Translations under genes and position numbers: made by a program
Notes under the pieces: model-generated
Seen by the model: the letters and a program-made list of their open reading frames with translations, nothing else
Database searches by the model: none
What the model was told of the DNA's origin: nothing
In this document: positions 52,594 to 62,600 of the stretch, one piece after another
Layout: each line of letters begins with the position of its first letter
Position numbering within the stretch: position 1 is the stretch's first letter
DNA from: Bacteroidota bacterium
GTDB lineage: Bacteria > Bacteroidota > Bacteroidia > Bacteroidales > SZUA-534
Reading direction: 5' to 3'
NCBI GenBank assembly: GCA_003250355.1
Contig: QKGS01000002.1
Coordinates: 1-64,000 of the forward strand
DNA: 64,000 nucleotides

Positions 52594-54030
52594 TTATTCA
52601 AAAAACTCTTTTTTAAAATTTACCAAATATAGCCTTTCAACCGGTCGGGTAAATGCCGTATAAAGCCATCGAAGGTATTCAATATCTACCATTTCGTCGG
52701 TGAGCCATCCTTGGTCAACAAATACAGCTTTCCACTGTCCACCTTGTGCTTTATGGCAGGTTATGGCATAACTGTATTTAATTTGCAAAGCATTGAAGTA
52801 TGGGTTCTCTTTTACTTTTTTATATTTTTCTTTTTTTGCCTTTACGTCTGCATAGTCTTCAAGTACTGTGTAAAACAATCGGTTACTGTCGTCGCGGCTA
52901 AGCGAGGCTGTTTCTGTTTTAAGTGTATCGAGCATTATTTTTGCATCAATTTCCAGGTCGGGGTAATCGGCAAGCTTTAACGACACATCGGCAAAACGGA
53001 AGCCATACAGCTCTTTGTATTTTCCTATTCGGGTTATTTCGGCTATATCGCCATTGGCAATAAAGTCGGTATTTTGCAATTCTTGATCTTTGAGCCAAAA
53101 GTAATTGTTTTTAACTATCATAAGCTGATCGCCGGTACCTAACTCTTCTTCGCGCCACAAAATAGAACTACGTATTCCTTCATTGTACCGGTTTGCACGC
53201 TTATTGGAACGACAAACAACCATAGTGTTTTCTATTCCAAATTCGTTGTAACAATTATCGATTTCCTGTATTAAATCTTCGCCCGATATTCTAATTATAT
53301 CGCCAAACTCTTCTGTCTCAAGTATAGGGTATCCACCTTTATCGGCTTCTATTTGTTCGCGTATTTTAGTAGCATTTACTAATATACCCGATTGCTTTTG
53401 CTGACGAACCACTTCGGTAAGCTCTTTACAAATAACTGTAAAACCCATACTCTTAATTACTTGAGGGTCGAGTGCAGGGCTTATATTTAAACCAACAGGT
53501 GGTAACTGGGCTACATCGCCAACCAAAATTAAGCGACAATCAACACCCGAGTATACAAATTCAATAAGGTCGTCGAGCAAACGGCCTGTACCAAATACCG
53601 AATTTTCGCCTGTTCCGTTCGATAACATTGAAGCCTCATCGACTATAAACAGCGTTCGCTTATGCAAATTTTTATCAAGCACAAATTCACCTATCCCGTC
53701 AGTAATTGCTTTTTGCCGGTATATTTTTTTATGTATAGTTGATGCCGGCTTACCCGAATATCCTGAAATAACCTTGGCCGCCCTACCCGTAGGGGCAAGC
53801 AACACTGTTCGTATTTGCAACTTGGGCATAGAATTAACTATTGTACTTATAATAGTAGTTTTACCTGTTCCGGCATATCCTTTCAAAAGAAATATTTTAT
53901 CGGGGTCGGCTTTAGGATTTGAATAATCCCAAACAAAGTCGGCTAAAGCTTCAAAAGCCTCACTTTGATTCTTTGTAGGTTTATGTTTCAGATTGGAGAT
54001 AAAAATATCCTTAATATGATTTTTTACCAT
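52594..54030 (-). CDS. RecD-like ATP-dependent DNA helicase
   Basis: 478 residues, SF1B helicase. Walker A is LLKGYAGTGKTTIIS; then GRAAKVIS and LFIVDEASML (Walker B), LILVGDVAQLPPVG (motif III), VVRQQ (motif IV), and the C-terminal UvrD_C_2 part with YSYAITCHKAQGGQWKAVFVD and YLRWLYTAFTRPVERLYLV. It lacks the N-terminal domains of RecD2, so it is a minimal form. Likely used in DNA repair or replication restart. It is monocistronic. Confidence 0.85.
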   Translation of the reverse strand: MVKNHIKDIFISNLKHKPTKNQSEAFEALADFVWDYSNPKADPDKIFLLKGYAGTGKTTIISTIVNSMPKLQIRTVLLAPTGRAAKVISGYSGKPASTIHKKIYRQKAITDGIGEFVLDKNLHKRTLFIVDEASMLSNGTGENSVFGTGRLLDDLIEFVYSGVDCRLILVGDVAQLPPVGLNISPALDPQVIKSMGFTVICKELTEVVRQQKQSGILVNATKIREQIEADKGGYPILETEEFGDIIRISGEDLIQEIDNCYNEFGIENTMVVCRSNKRANRYNEGIRSSILWREEELGTGDQLMIVKNNYFWLKDQELQNTDFIANGDIAEITRIGKYKELYGFRFADVSLKLADYPDLEIDAKIMLDTLKTETASLSRDDSNRLFYTVLEDYADVKAKKEKYKKVKENPYFNALQIKYSYAITCHKAQGGQWKAVFVDQGWLTDEMVDIEYLRWLYTAFTRPVERLYLVNFKKEFFE

Positions 54031-54195
54031 TTATTATTGAAATTAAACAGCCTTATAATTGCTGAACTAAAAATATTTTTAAATTTGCAACCAAACATAC
54101 GCAAAGTAAAATTTATTTTATGGAATTTTCTTTGCATTTACTCTAATGTGAAATAAGTATTTTAAATTTATTAAAAAAGATAAAATCAAAAACAG

Positions 54196-54810
54196 ATGAA
54201 AAAAGTAATTCAGGTAGTATTGGCAGCAGTTATGCTTTTGTTGGCATATATGTTAGTAAATAGCATTACAGCACCTATTGAATTTAAAAAGGAACAAGAG
54301 AAGCGTTATGCTGAGGTAATTCAAAATCTTAAAGATATTCGCACATTAGAGTTAGCATACAAAGAAGTATACGGAAAATTTACCGGTAGCTTTGATACGT
54401 TAATAAACTTTGCTAAATACGATTCACTACCTATTATATTCAAAAAAGGTGAAATACCTGAAGATATGCTAGGCAAAATCACTGAGCGTGAGGCTATTAA
54501 ACAAGGGCTTATTATCCGTGACACTATGAAAGTTAATGTTCTTGATTCACTTTTTGTTGATGGCTATCCAATTGACTCATTGCGTTTTATCCCATTTGCA
54601 TTAGGCAAACAATTTGCATTAGGACAAGGAACTATTAAAACAGGTTCGGGTTTAATTGTAAATGTATTTGAAGCAAAAGCTCCAAGCAAATACATACTTC
54701 ATGACCTTGACAAGCAAATGGTTATAAATTTCAACGATGGCCTTGACTATAAAGGCTTAAAAGTTGGTTCTCTTGTTGAAACTAACAACTCTGCAGGTAA
54801 CTGGGAGTAA
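54196..54810 (+). CDS. Membrane-anchored protein of unknown function
   Basis: 204 residues with one N-terminal hydrophobic helix (about 5-22) and a soluble remainder beginning with a basic, coiled segment (FKKEQEKRYAEVIQNLKDI). It repeats a KFTGSFDTLINFAKYDSLP type segment found in a family common in Bacteroidota next to DUF3822 and rsmD. It could face the periplasm. No catalytic residues are apparent. First gene of a rightward operon. Confidence 0.7.
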   Translation: MKKVIQVVLAAVMLLLAYMLVNSITAPIEFKKEQEKRYAEVIQNLKDIRTLELAYKEVYGKFTGSFDTLINFAKYDSLPIIFKKGEIPEDMLGKITEREAIKQGLIIRDTMKVNVLDSLFVDGYPIDSLRFIPFALGKQFALGQGTIKTGSGLIVNVFEAKAPSKYILHDLDKQMVINFNDGLDYKGLKVGSLVETNNSAGNWE

Positions 54811-54835
54811 TTATTTTACTTTAAAATTTGATATT

Positions 54836-55693
54836 TTGATTGAAAGTTACCGTTTTACCGACAAATCTTTCGATAATAATAATATTGCAAATTATCACTT
54901 ATCCCTTCAGGTTTACCCGAAGGGATTTTCTTTTTGCATACTCGACAGGTCAAGAAATAAATACATTGCCTTATCGCACTATTATTACAATAAAATTAAG
55001 TCGTACAATATCTTATTGAGTGAAATAGAAGATATATTCAACAACTCTACTGAGCTACAACACAACTATCAACACATAAAACTGATGTTTGCCACACCTA
55101 AAGCCACAATGGTACCTTCGTCGTACTATGAAGAGGGTGCCGGTGAAGATTTTTTTAAGTTTAATCATGAACTAAGTAAGGGTGAAATAATACAAACAAA
55201 TTTTATTTATGGCAATGAATCGGAAATTATTTATTGTATTCCCGAAGCAATTTCAGCTTTCTTTAAAAGCAAATATCATAATGTAACCATATATCATCAG
55301 GCTTGCCCATTTATTGAAGAGATAATTCTGAAAAACAAATCGCAAAATAATCTTAGGAGTGTTTTTCTTAATATATATCAGGCTTTCTTCGATGTAGCAT
55401 GGATCGATAATGCTGAACTTAAGCTATTCAATTCATTTGCATATACAAATAATAACGATTTTCAGTATTTTTTGCTCAATGTATTTGAGCAGCTAAAACT
55501 GTCGGCAGTTGATATTCCTGTTGTAATAACAGGGCTAGTGCAAAAAAACGATTCACGAATTGAAATAGTAAAGCGGTATTTTAAATATGTGAATTTTATG
55601 GAACACCCCGACCATTTTGAGTACAGTTATGGATTTAATGAGTATCCTAACCATTTTTTTACAAATATGTTAAATCTTTATCAATGCGGATAA
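54836..55693 (+). CDS. DUF3822 family protein
   Basis: About 285 residues if the TTG at 54836 is the start; an ATG at 54764 would overlap the previous gene by 47 bases and add a poor N-terminus. The family typically starts shortly before the strand here read as ANYHLSLQVYPKGFSFCILD. It has an actin/ASKHA-like look (two similar halves) but no proven function. It always travels with rsmD in Bacteroidota, whose ATG overlaps its stop codon by 10 bases. Confidence 0.75.
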   Translation: MIESYRFTDKSFDNNNIANYHLSLQVYPKGFSFCILDRSRNKYIALSHYYYNKIKSYNILLSEIEDIFNNSTELQHNYQHIKLMFATPKATMVPSSYYEEGAGEDFFKFNHELSKGEIIQTNFIYGNESEIIYCIPEAISAFFKSKYHNVTIYHQACPFIEEIILKNKSQNNLRSVFLNIYQAFFDVAWIDNAELKLFNSFAYTNNNDFQYFLLNVFEQLKLSAVDIPVVITGLVQKNDSRIEIVKRYFKYVNFMEHPDHFEYSYGFNEYPNHFFTNMLNLYQCG

Positions 55694-56217
55694 TAAGCGG
55701 AAAATTCAGACGCAAACAAATAAATCCACCTAAGAATTTTAGAGCACGGCCAACTACCGATATAGCCAAAGAGAGCTTGTTTAATGTTATTGAAAACAAT
55801 TTCAGTATTGATGAAATAAGCGTACTTGACCTTTTTAGCGGAACCGGCAGTATAAGCTTTGAATTTGCCAGTCGTGAGTGTGCAGATATTACAAGTATAG
55901 AACTTAATTATCACCATTTTTCGTTTATAAAAAAAACAATTGATGAGCTAAATATTGCCAACCAAATACAAGCGGTAAAGACCAATACATTTGTTTATTT
56001 AAAAACCTGTAAGCGCAAATTCGATATAATATTTGCCGACCCTCCGTATGATTTGGAAGGGATAGAAAAAATTCCTGAAATGGTATTTGGCAAAGAGCTT
56101 ATTAATAGTGACGGTTGGCTTATTGTAGAACATTCGGAGGGGACTAACCTTAGCAATCATCCCAACTTTTGGATGCAAAAGAAATATGGAAAAGTAAATT
56201 TTAGTTTTTTTAAGTAA
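55684..56217 (+). CDS. rsmD: 16S rRNA (guanine-966-N2) methyltransferase
   Basis: 177 residues. N-terminal RIISGKFRRKQI then RPTTDIAKESLFN, SAM motif VLDLFSGTGSISFEFASR, and the catalytic motif FADPPYDLEG (the DPPY of N6/N2 methyltransferases). It modifies G966 in the 30S subunit. Overlaps both neighbours by a few bases, so it is translationally coupled. Confidence 0.93.
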   Translation: MRIISGKFRRKQINPPKNFRARPTTDIAKESLFNVIENNFSIDEISVLDLFSGTGSISFEFASRECADITSIELNYHHFSFIKKTIDELNIANQIQAVKTNTFVYLKTCKRKFDIIFADPPYDLEGIEKIPEMVFGKELINSDGWLIVEHSEGTNLSNHPNFWMQKKYGKVNFSFFK

Positions 56218-56951
56218 TGGTGAAATATTTATCGTTTGTACTGTTCATAGTTTTATCGGCTTGCAGTGTTAACAAGCAAACAGCCATACAAGAGCCTAAG
56301 CTGAAAAAATCAGATAACTATGTTACCCATTCAAGTTATTCACTAGTATTTAACCAAAATACCAAACAAGCTGATTGGGTTGCTTATAAGCTTGCCTACT
56401 ATCAGTTAGATAAGAATTATACGCGTAAAAATAAGTTTACACCTGATACTGTTCAATCAATAGTAACAGCTACTAATAACGATTATAAAAAATCGGGGTA
56501 CGACCGCGGGCATTTGGTTCCTGCGGCCGACCGAATATGGAATGAGCAGGCATTGGAAGAGACTTTTTTATTCAGTAATATATCGCCACAACTCCCATCT
56601 TTTAATCGCGGTGTGTGGAAAAGTATTGAAGAGCAAACACGAGTTTGGGCAGAGTTGTACGACAGTATTTATATATGTACCGGGCCTTATTTTGAGAATA
56701 CCGATATTTCAATTGGTGAGAATGTAACAGTACCTACTCACTTTTATAAAACCATACTTGTGTACAACGATACTATTCAGCAAGCTGTAGCATTCTTTTT
56801 TCCACATTCAAATATTACAGATGATTTTTTAAACTACTCTGCTCCTATTGACAGTATTGAACAAATACTAAAAATTGATTTGTACCATTTACTGCCCAAT
56901 AAAGTTGAAAAGAGAATAGAAGAAACTGTAGATAGAAATTTTTGGAAGTAG
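56217..56951 (+). CDS. Secreted DNA/RNA non-specific endonuclease
   Basis: 244 residues. An N-terminal lipoprotein signal (VLFIVLSACSVN; lipobox Cys about 16) is followed by the NucA/NUC1 domain. The catalytic motif is YDRGHLVPAADR (the DRGH signature), with the Asn of the metal site in FLFSNISPQLPSFNRGVWK. Likely a surface or periplasmic nuclease for nucleotide scavenging. Its ATG overlaps the rsmD stop codon (TAATG). Confidence 0.88.
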   Translation: MVKYLSFVLFIVLSACSVNKQTAIQEPKLKKSDNYVTHSSYSLVFNQNTKQADWVAYKLAYYQLDKNYTRKNKFTPDTVQSIVTATNNDYKKSGYDRGHLVPAADRIWNEQALEETFLFSNISPQLPSFNRGVWKSIEEQTRVWAELYDSIYICTGPYFENTDISIGENVTVPTHFYKTILVYNDTIQQAVAFFFPHSNITDDFLNYSAPIDSIEQILKIDLYHLLPNKVEKRIEETVDRNFWK

Positions 56952-56993
56952 ATGAAAATAATTTGATTTTTTTTCAAAAAACAAGCATTGATA

Positions 56994-57024
56994 TTTGTAT
57001 TTAATAAAAAATAGATTACTTTTG
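56994..57024 (+). promoter_or_regulatory. tRNA-Asp promoter
   Basis: TTTG (56994-56997), a 19-base spacer and TACTTTTG (57017-57024) fit the Bacteroidota consensus, about 80 bases before the first tRNA. Confidence 0.6.
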
Positions 57025-57105
57025 CATCGCCTTTAGAAATAAAGGGTAGCGATAGAGATGAGAACATCTCACAGTTCTGAAAAGTGATGATTTAATTAAG
57101 AGTTT

Positions 57106-57179
57106 GGTCTGGTAGTTCAGTTGGTTAGAATGCCGGCCTGTCACGCCGGAGGTCGCGAGTTCGAGTCTCGTCCAGACCG
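57106..57179 (+). tRNA. tRNA-Asp (GTC), copy 1
   Basis: 74 bases. Acceptor GGTCTGG/CCAGACC, T arm GCGAGTTCGAGTCTCGT and anticodon GTC in the loop of the CCGGCCTGTCACGCCGG arm, with discriminator G, identify aspartate. CCA is not encoded. The second, identical copy begins 36 bases downstream. Confidence 0.97.
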
Positions 57180-57214
57180 CTTATTAAACTCTTATTATAA
57201 ATATAATTACCATT

Positions 57215-57288
57215 GGTCTGGTAGTTCAGTTGGTTAGAATGCCGGCCTGTCACGCCGGAGGTCGCGAGTTCGAGTCTCGTCCAGACCG
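57215..57288 (+). tRNA. tRNA-Asp (GTC), copy 2
   Basis: Identical to copy 1 over its 74 bases. The two are in tandem, 35 bases apart, presumably co-transcribed. A terminator follows directly. Confidence 0.97.
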
Positions 57289-57321
57289 CAAAAAGCTTCT
57301 CAGTATTGAGAGGCTTTTTTT
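57289..57321 (+). terminator. Terminator after the tRNA-Asp pair
   Basis: AAAAAGCTTCTC and GAGAGGCTTTTTTT form a stem around AGTATT, with one mismatch, followed by a T run immediately after the second tRNA. Confidence 0.85.
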
Positions 57322-57386
57322 ATTGACTGATAATTTGTTTATAATATTGACATTCAATATGTTGATAGAAAAAATAGAATCAGCAG

Positions 57387-58030
57387 CGAATAAATTGCTT
57401 TCAAATTGTTCTTTGATATATTTAGCACAGCCCCTTATATAATCGCTACACTTGATGATTTGTTGTGAATTGCTTTCAAATTGTTCTTTGATATATTTAG
57501 CACAGCCCAATAAATCTTAATGCAGTAATTCCACCTGTTGTGAATTGCTTTCAAATTGTTCTTTGATATATTTAGCACAGCTTTTTTATGAAACTTGTAA
57601 ATGCTCCTATTGTTGTGAATTGCTTTCAAATTGTTCTTTGATATATTTAGCACAGCTAGTCGCTGATAGTACAGGCACTTACAAGTGTTGTGAATTGCTT
57701 TCAAATTGTTCTTTGATATATTTAGCACAGCAACGATTGACGGAACTTGTATTTTAAAAGCGTTGTGAATTGCTTTCAAATTGTTCTTTGATATATTTAG
57801 CACAGCGTATGGCTTGGCTAAGTTTAGTTGCGTATGTTGTGAATTGCTTTCAAATTGTTCTTTGATATATTTAGCACAGCCAGTTTTCAGTTTTACAGCA
57901 GGGGTTCGCAGTTGTGAATTGCTTTCAAATTGTTCTTTGATATATTTAGCACAGCCAGGCGTATTCGATGACGCAGAAAGCCAGTGTTGTGAATTGCTTT
58001 CAAATTGTTCTTTGATATATTTAGCACAGC
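57387..58030 (+). CRISPR. Type II-C CRISPR array, 9 repeats, 8 spacers
   Basis: 45-bp repeats beginning GTTGTGAATTGCTTTCAAAT and ending ATATATTTAGCACAGC start at 57462, 57537, 57612, 57687, 57762, 57836, 57911 and 57986. The copy at 57387-57431 differs in its first six bases. Spacers are 30 nt (the sixth is 29 nt) and all different. By analogy with other type II-C repeats (GTTGT... directly after the spacer) pre-crRNA is read on the + strand, opposite to the cas genes. The degenerate repeat marks the oldest end; new spacers probably enter at the cas2 side. Each repeat has TTG-N19-TATATTTA, a near promoter. Confidence 0.95.
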
Positions 58031-58098
58031 ATACCCAAGGGTATATGTCCGATAATCAAAGTATTAGCTATAAATATAGAAAAGAAAAAACTATAAAT

Positions 58099-58135
58099 AA
58101 AAAGCTGCTTTCCGGTTATGGAAAGCGGCTTTTTT
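58099..58135. terminator. Bidirectional terminator between array and cas2
   Basis: AAAAAGCTGCTTTCC and GGAAAGCGGCTTTTTT form a long stem with loop GGTTAT-like. It can stop both rightward array transcripts and the leftward cas operon. Confidence 0.85.
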
Positions 58136-58154
58136 AGTTTCTAATATTTTATAA

Positions 58155-58502
58155 TTAAAAAAGTTCGAGCTGCTGTGGTGTGTCGGGGCGTTTTGTTACC
58201 GATTCGCCTTTAAAGAACTCCATCATACCAAATTGCTTGTCGGTTAGAGTAAATACAATTACTTCCCCTTTAGGTGGCAATACCGATTTTACCCGGTGTA
58301 TATGCACATCGGCATTTTGGCGGCTGTTACAGTGGCGAATATATATACTGAATTGCATCATGGCAAAACCATCTTGTTGTAAGCATTTGCGAAATTTACC
58401 GGCATGTTTGCGGTCGGTTTTGTTTTCGGTAGGCAAATCAAAAAATACAAATACCCACATAATTCTATACTGGTTTAATCGGGTTAATTCATTTTGGCGC
58501 AT
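58155..58502 (-). CDS. cas2: CRISPR-associated protein Cas2
   Basis: 115 residues. The ferredoxin-like nuclease fold is visible in MWVFVFFDLPTENKTDRK (metal Asp in FFDLP), YIRHCNSRQNADVHIHRV and FTLTDKQFGMMEFFKG. Forms the integration complex with Cas1. It is followed by the array terminator and lies 60 bases after cas1. Type II relatives have the same C-terminal extension. Confidence 0.93.
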   Translation of the reverse strand: MRQNELTRLNQYRIMWVFVFFDLPTENKTDRKHAGKFRKCLQQDGFAMMQFSIYIRHCNSRQNADVHIHRVKSVLPPKGEVIVFTLTDKQFGMMEFFKGESVTKRPDTPQQLELF

Positions 58503-58562
58503 GGCGAATAATAATTAATCGGTGTACATTCTGCGTTTTATTTTTTTTATAAATAATATGGG

Positions 58563-59501
58563 TTATAAAACAGGATATACAATTTTTCGGCTTTCTCCTT
58601 CAAAACATTTGCGAACCGATGCTGTGGTTCGTTGTACACCTACCATTAGCGGGCTAGTTTGCCCTTCAATATTAATATCGATAGTAGCTATGCCCAACAA
58701 ACGGGTTTTAACAGTTGTATCTAACTCCTGAAGCTGCAACCCCTCTTTTATTAACCCAAGTACAATAGTGTCGATATACGGACGAAAAGGCTCCATTATG
58801 TCGTCGGCTAGGCAGTAAGGGTTGTACTTATTTTTATGGTGAATACCTAAAGCGGTAAATAATCCGCTGCCCACCAGCGAACGTGCAACAATTGCGCGGA
58901 GTATAGAGTAACCATAGTTTAATACACTGTTGGGTGCTCCTCCGTATCGGTGGCGACGAAACGATTCGTATTGTTCAAAAATATTGTCCCAATAGTATGC
59001 CGCAGCGCGGGCTTCGTAATTGTCGGGGTCGCCGCTTTTTACTTGGCTTGCCCAGTATAGCATATTTTCAATATCGGTTCCAAGGCTGTGCAGTACGGCT
59101 GCCTGATTTTCAATTTTTGCAATTACTGTTTGCTGCCACATATTCTTTCTTAGTGGTTGGCTCGATTCAAGCTGGGCGTTCATTTTCTCGGTAAATGCAT
59201 GGTGCTGAGCCATTGGGAGCATTAAGCCATAAGGAAGGTGTTGTGCATTGCACGAAAGTATAGCGGCATTATTATCCATAAGTGCACTAATAAGTCCGTG
59301 GGTAATGGTTATTTGCTGATTTTCAAGCACTATCATCCCAATATCTTCAATAGGTACGGTTTTCGATTCCGGTTTAGTACTTACATTGGTTAACTCACTA
59401 TTAACCGATGAGTTATTATTTTGAGGGTACTCAATTACTAATTGTGCATCTCTCTTTTTAAGGTAGCACGGGTTTCCGAAAAATAATGTTCTTTTAATCA
59501 T
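58563..59501 (-). CDS. cas1: CRISPR-associated protein Cas1
   Basis: 312 residues of the type II-C form. N-terminal beta domain from IKRTLFFGNPCYLKKRDAQL, then GLISALMDNNAAILSCNAQHLP. The metal-binding residues lie in the C-terminal helical domain: RAAAYYWDNIFEQ (Glu), GIHHKNKYNPYCLADDIMEPFRPYID (His and the Asp/Glu pair). No truncation. It is the spacer integrase. 152 bases separate it from cas9, containing a hairpin element. Confidence 0.95.
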   Translation of the reverse strand: MIKRTLFFGNPCYLKKRDAQLVIEYPQNNNSSVNSELTNVSTKPESKTVPIEDIGMIVLENQQITITHGLISALMDNNAAILSCNAQHLPYGLMLPMAQHHAFTEKMNAQLESSQPLRKNMWQQTVIAKIENQAAVLHSLGTDIENMLYWASQVKSGDPDNYEARAAAYYWDNIFEQYESFRRHRYGGAPNSVLNYGYSILRAIVARSLVGSGLFTALGIHHKNKYNPYCLADDIMEPFRPYIDTIVLGLIKEGLQLQELDTTVKTRLLGIATIDINIEGQTSPLMVGVQRTTASVRKCFEGESRKIVYPVL

Positions 59502-59521
59502 GAGGATTGATATTTTAGTTT

Positions 59522-59638
59522 GGGGCTGTCCAAAAACTTCAGATTAGTCAAGGGGTGAATTGCTAATTATTTGCAATACAGTAATTTGTCATTTGAGAAT
59601 TCTAACAAATCTATTCACCCCGTGACTTTTTGGACACC
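59522..59638. mobile_element. MITE-like inverted repeat between cas1 and cas9
   Basis: A 117-bp segment with terminal inverted repeats GGCTGTCCAAAAAC and CTTTTTGGACACC, and a second internal inverted pair GTCAAGGGGTGAAT/ATTCACCCCGTGAC, around an AT-rich core. It codes for nothing. The ends resemble those of insertion-sequence families, so it looks like a miniature, non-autonomous element; no target duplication is clear. It may also fold as a transcribed hairpin. Confidence 0.65.
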
Positions 59639-59653
59639 ACAAAATATGTTGTG

Positions 59654-62600
59654 TTAACGAATTATATTTGTAATGTTTCCTAAGCGGTCAACTTCAAGTT
59701 TCCAACTAACATCTTTTATTGATACATTTTCAAACTTAGCTGTTTTATTATCGAAACTTGAGTCAATTTCTTTTGGTGCAATAGCAATAGATAAAGTATT
59801 AGGTGTAAAATAGCAGGTAACTCCTGAAAAATCGTTTACTTTCATAATTCTACCTACCTGTTCCTTATTTAAGTTACCAAAATCAACACTTGTAGGGTTT
59901 TCTAATTCTGATTGAGTTGGAACATAAACCAAATCGTTTGGTGATAGTACAAACAATAATTTACCTTTTTCGGCATTAACAGGTACCGGTATGCGTTCGC
60001 TTTTTGGCAAAGCGGCAACTTGTTTTTGGTGTTCAATAACTATGTTTAAAGGTATGGTTTCAAACTCACGTTTTTGTTTTTCAACGTTCCAATAAATGGC
60101 AAAAAACAGGTTTGTACCCTGTGCAGCTTCAACATATTTTGTATGTTTATTGCCAGTATATCCTACGTTAAATTTGCTACCCTCCTCATATATTCTAACT
60201 TTATATATAGGTTGGTGGAACTTTCCATTGTTTAATGCAATAATATTTTTATTAAGTTCTTCAATACCATCGGGGTTAAATGCTAATTCAAATTGTTCTT
60301 TTCCGTTTTCAAGGGTATAGTTTTTCAAATGGCGTTCAAGTATCGTTTTAATACCCGAATCGGTAATTCTATCAAATTGCTTACGGGTAAGTTTATCGGT
60401 AAGCATGGTACGCACAGCAGTTGCATTTTGAGTGTAAGTATATATTTCAACTGTTTTTACATCTTTATTATCAATAATATATGGATTATCTTTAAAGTAT
60501 TTAGCAACAGCTTTTTCATTATTTCCGGCAGCGTATAGTTGCTTAATTTTTGACTTTAGGTTTTTATCAACCAAATTTTCCCAATCTTTAATACCATTAA
60601 TAAATGAAACCTCTTTTTTAATCCTCACACTCACCGCACCACTAACGGTTTCTTTGTGCATAGGCTTACGAATAGCCCAGTTGTCGCCCTTGGTTTGCTT
60701 AACAAGTTCTTTTTTCAGATGCCCGTTTTTTTCAACCCACTTCCATGTTTTATTGTTAGTTTTATTTATTACTCGTGTATTTTGCTTAATGCTAATAACT
60801 GTTGTTTGTAAATGGGTTAAAGCCTGTGTTGAGAACGAAATCCAAGGTAATAAATAATGTGTAGGTACTTTTATAAGTTTACTTTCACCTGTTTTTTTGT
60901 CTTTAATTTGACGTTCTTCAATTTTGCGAAATTTACTAACCAGTCCATAGTTGGTTCGGCTAGTGTTAAGTGATGTAATATAGTTCACATGGTCTTTGGT
61001 AGTACAAGCAATAACCAATGCATCGAGGGCATGATGTCGGTGGTCAATCCGTTTTTTGTTGAAATTACGTTTTAAATCGTCGGGTACTTCACAGCGGAAC
61101 GCATTTATCTCTTTATCGAAATATCCGAAATTATTTGAGCTTGTAATTTCATTTAATCGCATAAATCGTGGAGCAACTATTTCGTTCCATTTGTCATTTA
61201 ACCCCCAGTCTTGTTTTAGTTTTGATGTAATAGCACCTGTAACCGGAACAATGTTTTTTGAAGTAGCTTCTTGCTCGTCATCTTCTTTTACAATATTGCT
61301 AAGTAACGACTTTACCAGCTTGCTTATATAACGGCTGTCGTTCATTTGTCGCTCAATAAATCCTTCGGGTATATCTTCGCTCAATAGTTTGGTGAGCTTA
61401 GTGCGGTTTCGCTTAAAATATTGGTTGCAGTGGGTTTCATATTCCTGTAACGAAAGCAGATTAACAATTTTGCCACCATTTAAAGTTACACTTCGCAAAG
61501 GCGGATTTTTTAAAAACTCGTAGGCTGTCATGCTGCTTTTAAGCTGGTTTACTTCGCTTTCGCAAATAATTTTGTTGCTCATTGAATCATCGAAATATCG
61601 TGCCTGAGGTATAATATGTTCAATCTGATAATCTGATGTAAACAATCGGCTCAGAGGAATCATGTCGCCGGTATATGGCGAGCGATAACCTTGTTCAAGC
61701 CATAGTTTATAACGCTTTATATCGTTTACCGACGGCGAACTGTTTTTTCGTATTTTGTCAATATCATCGTTACTTACTTTTGAAAAATCGGCGTTAGGAT
61801 TTTGGTAAACACCCTCTTCGTATATTTTAAGTATTTCCTGATGGCTGGGCGAATAAGGGCGAACATCGCCTTCGGTTAAGTCGTCGTTCATTAATTCTGT
61901 TAGTAGTTCACGAATACGCTGGTTTGTATTTTCGTTTTCGATATTTCGAGCCGATAATTGTTTTCTTTTATCGGCCGGGTTTTTCATTTCACGCCCAAGT
62001 TCTATATGTATTTCATTGAAATATTTTTCAGCGCTATTGCCATAATGTTGCCATATATCGCGTACAGTACGCAATGTTTCGGTTACAACCTGCTCCACTA
62101 TTGGGTTGCGAAGGCTGTGTTGTTTAAATTCATTTAAATATTTGTCAATATCAGACGGTTTATTCCATTTAGTATTATCGCCCGATTCGGAATGGCGGTT
62201 GTATACCACATAACAAGCCAGCCAAACAGGCAAGCCTTTAAAGTTGCTAATATCGGTTAAGTTAATAGCTTTTTCGCGTACACGATTTGCAATTTTTTCA
62301 TCGTACTCGGCAGTAAGTATTTTGTTTATTCTATTTAAAGTTGAATTGCCAATGTTTTCTTCGTTCCAGTATTTACCTATCCGCATTAATGGCAGCAACT
62401 TGTTTAATGCTTTATATGAATAAGCACCATAATCGTTGTTGAATGGTTTAAAGTTTTTAAATGCAGCAAAGAATGAAGTTTCATCAATACTATATTTTGC
62501 AGCAAATTTCTTTAAGGCTTGCTCATATTCGTTTTTATCTTTTACCGAATAAATAATGTGCCAAAGGTGCTGTTCTATCTCTTTGGTTAAGAACACTTCG

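Noticed and set aside
57435-57803. A 122-codon minus-strand ORF and similar + strand ORFs with a repeated VLNISKNNLKAIHN-like segment.
   Set aside because: They are translations of the CRISPR repeats; the periodicity is that of repeat plus spacer (75 bases).
58031-58044. ATACCC-AA-GGGTAT directly after the last CRISPR repeat, considered as a leader-anchoring element.
   Set aside because: A 6-bp stem next to one repeat is too weak to call without related arrays for comparison.
59555-59580. GTGAATTGCT in the cas1-cas9 gap, matching ten bases of the CRISPR repeat; considered as tracrRNA anti-repeat.
   Set aside because: The complementarity stops after ten bases, the match is part of the MITE inverted repeat, and no terminator follows on the proper strand.
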